From contig CACOEZ010000010.1 in assembly GCA_902626385.1 (NCBI GenBank), forward strand, positions 1-37,659: a stretch of DNA of 37,659 nt. Reading direction: 5' to 3'. This stretch comes from an uncultured SAR86 cluster bacterium. Its GTDB lineage: Bacteria; Pseudomonadota; Gammaproteobacteria; Magnimaribacterales; D2472. Under the pieces are notes generated by a model. The model was not told the DNA's origin and ran no database searches. It saw only the letters and a program-made list of their open reading frames with translations. The first letter of the stretch is position 1. Each line of letters opens with the position of its first letter. A program made the position numbers and the translations under genes. Below, in pieces: positions 33,648 through 37,659 of this stretch.

Positions 33648-34151
33648 ATGTTAAAGAGTTTAATCAAATATTTTACTATTTCATACTTTTTTTTATTTTG
33701 TATGAACATTCATGGAAATATCATGCTAAATGAGAATGATAAATTAGTGACTCCCCTTCCGCTTCCATATAATGGAACTGTTTACAGTGTTGAAAGCTTA
33801 AATAAATTTTTAAACGAAACAATTTCAGATAATAAGCAGCCTATTTTAATGTTTGGTGCTAATTGGTGTCCTGATTGCAGAATTTTTGCAGGCACAATGA
33901 ATATTCCTAAAATAAAATCTTATATTGAAGAAAATTTTAATGTTTTATACATTGACGTTAAACGATATGAGATAAATATGAACCTTATGGAAGAATATGG
34001 TATTCCTGCTGCAGAAGGCATCCCAAGGCTTTTAGTATTTGATAAAGAAAAGAACTTGCTCAATGATTCAAGGACAGCCGAATGGAGAACTGCAAGAGAT
34101 AGATCTAGCCAAGAGATATTTGATTTCTTTCAAGAAATTACAGTTAACTAA
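33648..34151 (+). CDS. Thioredoxin-fold protein with WCPDC motif, likely exported
   Basis: A 167-aa protein. The first 24 residues are a signal sequence or anchor. The active-site-like motif WCPDC (C74, C77) lies in LMFGANWCPDCRIFAGTMN, a thioredoxin/DsbDgamma-like context. A cis-Pro region AAEGIPRLLVFD follows. The CPDC pair is less common than CGPC and points to a specialised oxidoreductase. Its partner is unknown; the DsbD/ScsB gene at 19141 could reduce it. Start has no clear SD. Convergent with the MFS gene (10-bp gap). Confidence 0.8.
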   Translation: MLKSLIKYFTISYFFLFCMNIHGNIMLNENDKLVTPLPLPYNGTVYSVESLNKFLNETISDNKQPILMFGANWCPDCRIFAGTMNIPKIKSYIEENFNVLYIDVKRYEINMNLMEEYGIPAAEGIPRLLVFDKEKNLLNDSRTAEWRTARDRSSQEIFDFFQEITVN

Positions 34152-34161
34152 TTTTAAACGT

Positions 34162-35436
34162 TTAATCAAACTGCTTACTTGCACTTGCAAATACAAGATA
34201 AAAGAGTCCACCAAAAATTAATACCAAGGAACATATATAAAAAATTGAGCTCCATGAGTTTGTAATTTCAAGGATGAATCCAGCAACTATTGGAGCAAGA
34301 ATTGCTGCAATCATTCCAATACTTCCAGCTATTCCAACCAATGAACCAGTATATTTTGGACCTAAATCTGCATGATTCACTCCAAATCCTCCAGCGCAGA
34401 TACCAGAGCAAATATTAATAAGACATAGCAAAATAACAGCGTTTATTAAAGAATCTTCAAAAGAAATTAAGTATAGAAAAAATGCAGAACCAAAAAATCC
34501 TATTGAATTAACAGTCTTTCTAACCTTGAGAACTTCATGGCCTCTTTTAATTAAACCGTCAGCTAAAAAACCACCTAATATTAGTGCAATCATTGCTACT
34601 AAGCATGGAATTACAATTGAATAGATAAATGTATTTGAGCCTAAGTCTATTCCCATGCCTCCCTGAGAAACGGGTGCATTAACATATTTAGGCAAATAAG
34701 ATAAAAATGTATAAAGAGACCAATTGTTGCAAAAAGTAGCAACAGTAATTGCCATAAAAGGTCCATTTTTTATCAGTTTAAGTAATGGTATTGATGAGGC
34801 AGAAACTTTCGAAGGTGCTTCTAATTTTATTAAATCAAGTTCGTTTTTAGATAAATTTTTATTATCTTCTGGAAAAGATGTAACACTTTTGCTCCAAAAA
34901 AAATACCAAAAGAATCCTAAGACTCCAAACGAATAAAATACCCACTCCCATGAATAGTTAGCTATGATTAAAGCTGCGACAGCATATCCAAACAAGGTCC
35001 CTGCTGCAATTCCACTGTTTGTAAAACCTACGGCTCTGGTTCTTTCCTTAAATGGTATCCATCTTGCATAAATTGCATGCCACGATGGGAAGGTCACGCC
35101 CTCTCCTAAGCCCATTAATATTCTTATTAAAATCAGCCACCATAGCCCTTGATATGCAAAAAAGGGAGTAATAATTGTGAAAAATGACCATATTAATAAA
35201 CCATATCCGAGAACTTTTTTACCACCGTATTTATCCGCTAAATATCCACCAAGTATCATCGTGATCATATATCCAAAGTAAAAAGATCCTAAAATAATTC
35301 CAACTTGTGATTCAGACCAACCAAATTGTTCCTGCATTGGAATTATTGCTACAGAAATATTCACTCTATCTATGTAGCATATAAATACTGCTAAAAACGA
35401 TAAAAAAATAACCTTAAATCTGTATGGAATAATCAT
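34162..35436 (-). CDS. MFS transporter, ACS (anion:cation symporter)-like family
   Basis: A 424-aa twelve-helix permease. The N terminus has the ACS/SLC17-like signature YIDRVNISVAI and then the loop 2-3 motif GGYLADKYGGKKVLGYG. Mid-protein is a soluble loop at about residues 185-220. The closing half repeats GGFLADGLIKRGH. It probably imports an organic anion. Its ATG overlaps the P450 stop by 4 bp (ATGA), so it is cotranslated with the P450 and may transport its substrate or product. Confidence 0.88.
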   Translation of the reverse strand: MIIPYRFKVIFLSFLAVFICYIDRVNISVAIIPMQEQFGWSESQVGIILGSFYFGYMITMILGGYLADKYGGKKVLGYGLLIWSFFTIITPFFAYQGLWWLILIRILMGLGEGVTFPSWHAIYARWIPFKERTRAVGFTNSGIAAGTLFGYAVAALIIANYSWEWVFYSFGVLGFFWYFFWSKSVTSFPEDNKNLSKNELDLIKLEAPSKVSASSIPLLKLIKNGPFMAITVATFCNNWSLYTFLSYLPKYVNAPVSQGGMGIDLGSNTFIYSIVIPCLVAMIALILGGFLADGLIKRGHEVLKVRKTVNSIGFFGSAFFLYLISFEDSLINAVILLCLINICSGICAGGFGVNHADLGPKYTGSLVGIAGSIGMIAAILAPIVAGFILEITNSWSSIFYICSLVLIFGGLFYLVFASASKQFD

Positions 35437-36791
35437 TCAGGAGTGAATTTTATTGGCATCTCTTGAATAGCATGAACAAAATTATTGGGAGCGACTTTCC
35501 AGTCACCATTCAATTCAAAATCTTTAAATCTTGTCAGAAATTGAGAATAAAATTCTTTTAATTGCATCAAGGCTATTGGTTTACCTAAGCAAGTATGTCT
35601 TCCGATACCAAATGCCAAATGCTTATCAGCATTTTCTCTTAAAATATTAAATTCATTAGGGTTTTCAAAGATATCTGGATCTCGGTTTGCAGCTCCATAC
35701 CATAACGAGATTTTTTCAAATGGCCCTATTCTTTGACCACTTATCTCTGTTTCCTCTAAAGAAGTTCTTCGCATATGAATGACTGGTGAAACACATCTTA
35801 TTGTTTCGTGAATAAAATTTGGCAGCAATGCGGTGTCTTGCATCAATAACTCTTTTTGTCCCTGATTTTCATGCAATAACTTTATTCCTCCACTCATGGT
35901 ATTCCTGGTTGTATCGTTTCCTGCGAAAATAATTAATAGCCAGGATCCATCTAAAAACTCATCTGTTAATTTTTCACCCTCAATTTCAGCATTGGCTATT
36001 GCACTAAGAAGATCATCTGAAGGATTTTTTCTTTTTTCTTTTAAAATAAATCTACCATAATCAAACATCTCATCAACCATGGCATTAAACATTTCTATCA
36101 TTGCTGGATCAGGGGTTGAGTCAGTTTTTCCTTCATTTTGCTCTTTAATCATTTCGTAAGTGAAATATTGAGCAAGTTCTAAAAACTCCATCCACGAAAC
36201 TAACTTCTGTCTATCTCCTTCAGGAATGCCTAGAATTTCAGATAATGTAAAGATTGGTAATTGCTGTGATACATGATGGACAAGGTTGCACTCTCCCATT
36301 GGTGCAATGGCATCTAAAAGTTCAGTAACTTTTATTGAAACTTTTTTTTGTAATTCTTCGACATGTCCTGGTTTAAAAAAAGGCATATGTTCTTTTCTAA
36401 GTCCTAAATGCATCTCTCCATCGAGATTAAGCATGTGATCAATGGTAGATTTGAAAAGTTTTGGATGTCTATTTTCCTCATTTCCAAGGGTTAATAAATT
36501 TCCAGATGAGTATTGTGATGAAAAGATTTTTGGATTCATTGATACATACTTAATATCTTCATATTTTGTAAGAACCCAATAGCCTGGTTCTGGATCTGTA
36601 GGCATTGGTTGGTGAAAGTATATTGGTGCTTTTTCTCTTAATTCTCTATAGAAATCAAAAGGTTGTCCTCTCGTGAATAAATCTAAATCATTTAGAGATT
36701 TTGAGGCCTTGTAAGAATACGCGCTATCAAATTTATTATCATTGATATCATTTTTTAGAATGTTATCAGATAAAACAAAGCCATCACTCAT
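35433..36791 (-). CDS. Cytochrome P450
   Basis: A soluble bacterial P450 monooxygenase of 452 aa. The heme-thiolate loop AFGIGRHTCLGKP places the ligand at C401. The oxygen-activating I helix has AGNDTTRN, and the K-helix ExxR is ETIR. HMRR and WYGAANRDPDIF fit the beta strands before the heme loop. A ferredoxin/reductase partner is not encoded nearby. The ATG at 36791 has SD GGAGGAG 6 nt upstream; a longer frame from 36893 lies inside the upstream gene and is rejected. Family class (steroid, alkane, terpene) cannot be given. It is followed by the MFS gene with 4-bp overlap. Confidence 0.95.
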   Translation of the reverse strand: MSDGFVLSDNILKNDINDNKFDSAYSYKASKSLNDLDLFTRGQPFDFYRELREKAPIYFHQPMPTDPEPGYWVLTKYEDIKYVSMNPKIFSSQYSSGNLLTLGNEENRHPKLFKSTIDHMLNLDGEMHLGLRKEHMPFFKPGHVEELQKKVSIKVTELLDAIAPMGECNLVHHVSQQLPIFTLSEILGIPEGDRQKLVSWMEFLELAQYFTYEMIKEQNEGKTDSTPDPAMIEMFNAMVDEMFDYGRFILKEKRKNPSDDLLSAIANAEIEGEKLTDEFLDGSWLLIIFAGNDTTRNTMSGGIKLLHENQGQKELLMQDTALLPNFIHETIRCVSPVIHMRRTSLEETEISGQRIGPFEKISLWYGAANRDPDIFENPNEFNILRENADKHLAFGIGRHTCLGKPIALMQLKEFYSQFLTRFKDFELNGDWKVAPNNFVHAIQEMPIKFTPE

Positions 36792-36792
36792 A

Positions 36793-37407
36793 TCAATCTC
36801 CTCCGCCGCCTGCATCTCCGGCATAAGTGCCGCCATCTGTAGCTTGAGGATGTGTTTTATAAATAGAAGACATAAAAGATACACCTTCACCAAGTGTTGC
36901 AGATATATCTTTTAAATTAAGTTTATCTGCTAATTCTGGATATGGTTCAACATCTCCAGTGTTCTTATTAACTTTCAAAGCATCTTTTTGGGAAATTAAA
37001 AAAACTTCGTCAGAAATTATTACAACTGAATATTGATTAAATATAGACTTTTTAAATCTTTTTCTAAAAATAAATCTTCCTGTGTCCCATGACATTTTTG
37101 CAATTTCCTTAGATGAAGCTAAATAATACATATTATTATCTAATGTGTGAGGTACAAAAGGAATCATTGAACTGTGAATGACTTCTTGATAATGTGACCA
37201 TAGAATCTTTCCACTATCTACTGCAAAACAGTGAACCATCTTTGATCCAAACCATTTCCCACTAAATACAATTACATAGTTTTGATATTGCCCAATTATG
37301 TATGGGATCTGTCCACTTGGAAGATCGCCAATCCAAATAGGTTTATTTGTTGTTAAATCATATTTTGCAATTGAACCTTTTTTGCCAAAAATTGCTATCT
37401 TGTTCAT
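36793..37407 (-). CDS. PQQ-like beta-propeller repeat protein with glycine-rich tail
   Basis: A 204-aa protein without signal peptide. Residues 1-180 show propeller-like repeats with Trp and DSGKI/DTGRF turns (AKYDLTTNKPIWIGDL, FAVDSGKILWSHYQ, MSWDTGRFIFRKR, VNKNTGDV), of the quinoprotein/PQQ-like type, but only about four blades. The C terminus ends in TDGGTYAGDAGGGGD. The glycine codons of the tail also supply the SD for the P450, whose ATG follows the stop after 1 bp. It likely acts in the cytoplasm, perhaps as a sensor or scaffold. Function is unknown; a BamB-like role is unlikely as it is short and not exported. Confidence 0.6.
   Translation of the reverse strand: MNKIAIFGKKGSIAKYDLTTNKPIWIGDLPSGQIPYIIGQYQNYVIVFSGKWFGSKMVHCFAVDSGKILWSHYQEVIHSSMIPFVPHTLDNNMYYLASSKEIAKMSWDTGRFIFRKRFKKSIFNQYSVVIISDEVFLISQKDALKVNKNTGDVEPYPELADKLNLKDISATLGEGVSFMSSIYKTHPQATDGGTYAGDAGGGGD
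36798..36804 (-). promoter_or_regulatory. Strong ribosome-binding site of the P450 gene
   Basis: GGAGGAG (minus strand, 36804-36798) stands 6 nt before the ATG at 36791, inside the last codons of the preceding gene. It decides the P450 start at 36791 rather than any upstream in-frame codon. Confidence 0.75.
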
Positions 37408-37412
37408 TGAAA

Positions 37413-37659
37413 TTATTTAACCCTCACAAACATGGTTCTTATAAAAGCAACGGTACTTTGGATTAAAAACATTATTAAGCAAAGCAAATAAATATTATTC
37501 TTATTTTCGATTAAATTTAAAATCATAGAACCTGATAATAAAAAAATAATGACCAACATGCCCATTTGCAAGAAAATAATTTTAAGTGGAAATAAGGATT
37601 CATATCCATCTGCTCTTAACTTTACAACTCTTTTAGGAAATATTAACAATCCAATTACA
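37413..37659 (-). CDS. Membrane protein, 5'-truncated by window edge
   Basis: The minus-strand frame runs from the window edge to TAA at 37415-37413. It is open through VIGLLIFPKRVVKLRADGYE at the edge, so the true start probably lies outside; a TTG at 37649 is a weak candidate. Two hydrophobic helices are visible (about residues 27-47 and 52-75 in the visible part). No family recognised. It precedes the PQQ-like gene by 5 bp and likely heads or belongs to the same transcript as the P450. Confidence 0.55.
   Translation of the reverse strand, partial: VIGLLIFPKRVVKLRADGYESLFPLKIIFLQMGMLVIIFLLSGSMILNLIENKNNIYLLCLIMFLIQSTVAFIRTMFVRVK

Noticed and set aside
35433-36893. Longer P450 start giving 486 aa
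   Set aside because: The added 34 residues lie inside the preceding gene and are hydrophobic noise; the ATG at 36791 has an ideal SD and matches family length.
1-37659. CRISPR arrays, IS elements, integrase or attachment sites
   Set aside because: No direct repeats with regular spacing, transposase or integrase frames, or tRNA-end duplications were seen on reading; no computational repeat search was possible.

Overview
The window reads as a contiguous piece of a streamlined, AT-rich gammaproteobacterial chromosome. Intergenic gaps are tiny, neighbouring genes often overlap by 4-18 bp, and the block purN-purM / DUF2066 / CDP-alcohol phosphatidyltransferase / hda is a gammaproteobacterial arrangement. 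Low GC, dense packing and a mix of housekeeping genes with acyl-CoA dehydrogenase, SDR, P450 and transporter genes suggest a marine heterotroph of the SAR86 type. That is an inference from style, not a phylogeny. No phage, IS element or CRISPR array was seen, and no gap exceeds 300 bp.

Layout. 1-3361 (minus): tRNA-Val(TAC), tRNA-Asp, a DUF4149-like membrane protein, htpG and gpsA (cut by the window edge). 3425-9772: an EamA exporter divergent from xseA, then an M23 peptidase, a TlpA-like lipoprotein, wrbA, a DUF2069 protein and sppA. 9765-14382: hda, a CDP-alcohol phosphatidyltransferase and DUF2066 (minus), divergent from purM, purN and DUF3108 (plus). 14368-18432 (minus): a tight six-gene unit, hypothetical - glycine-zipper lipoprotein - recX - dnaX - recR - dcd. 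18502-24971 (plus): a heat-shock-controlled Hsp20 gene, then a ScsB/DsbD-type reductase, a TIGR02206 membrane protein, MscS, an SLC13 permease and a 59-aa gene. 24968-31346: a serine hydrolase divergent from pseudoazurin, tRNA-Val(GAC), then acyl-CoA dehydrogenase - sbcB - alpha/beta hydrolase (minus), divergent from a LysR regulator. 31348-37659: an SDR, a Na+/Ca2+ exchanger, a DUF4345 protein, a thioredoxin-fold protein, and a minus-strand unit of membrane protein (partial) - PQQ-like propeller - cytochrome P450 - MFS transporter.

How parts work together. DNA maintenance is well represented: DnaX, RecR, RecX, XseA, SbcB and Hda, plus nucleotide supply from PurM, PurN and Dcd. Proteostasis is represented by HtpG, Hsp20 and SppA, and thiol-redox work by DsbD/ScsB, TlpA and a WCPDC protein. 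The last 12 kb looks like lipid or xenobiotic metabolism.

No wholly new multi-gene system was evident. The best signals are regulatory or structural: a sigma32-type promoter with a ROSE-like RNA thermometer before hsp20; an A10 run in dnaX at the domain III/IV boundary with a -1-frame stop four codons later; a tRNA-Val(GAC) with C instead of the near-universal U33; loss of ybaB between dnaX and recR; and likely leaderless starts in very short divergent gaps.
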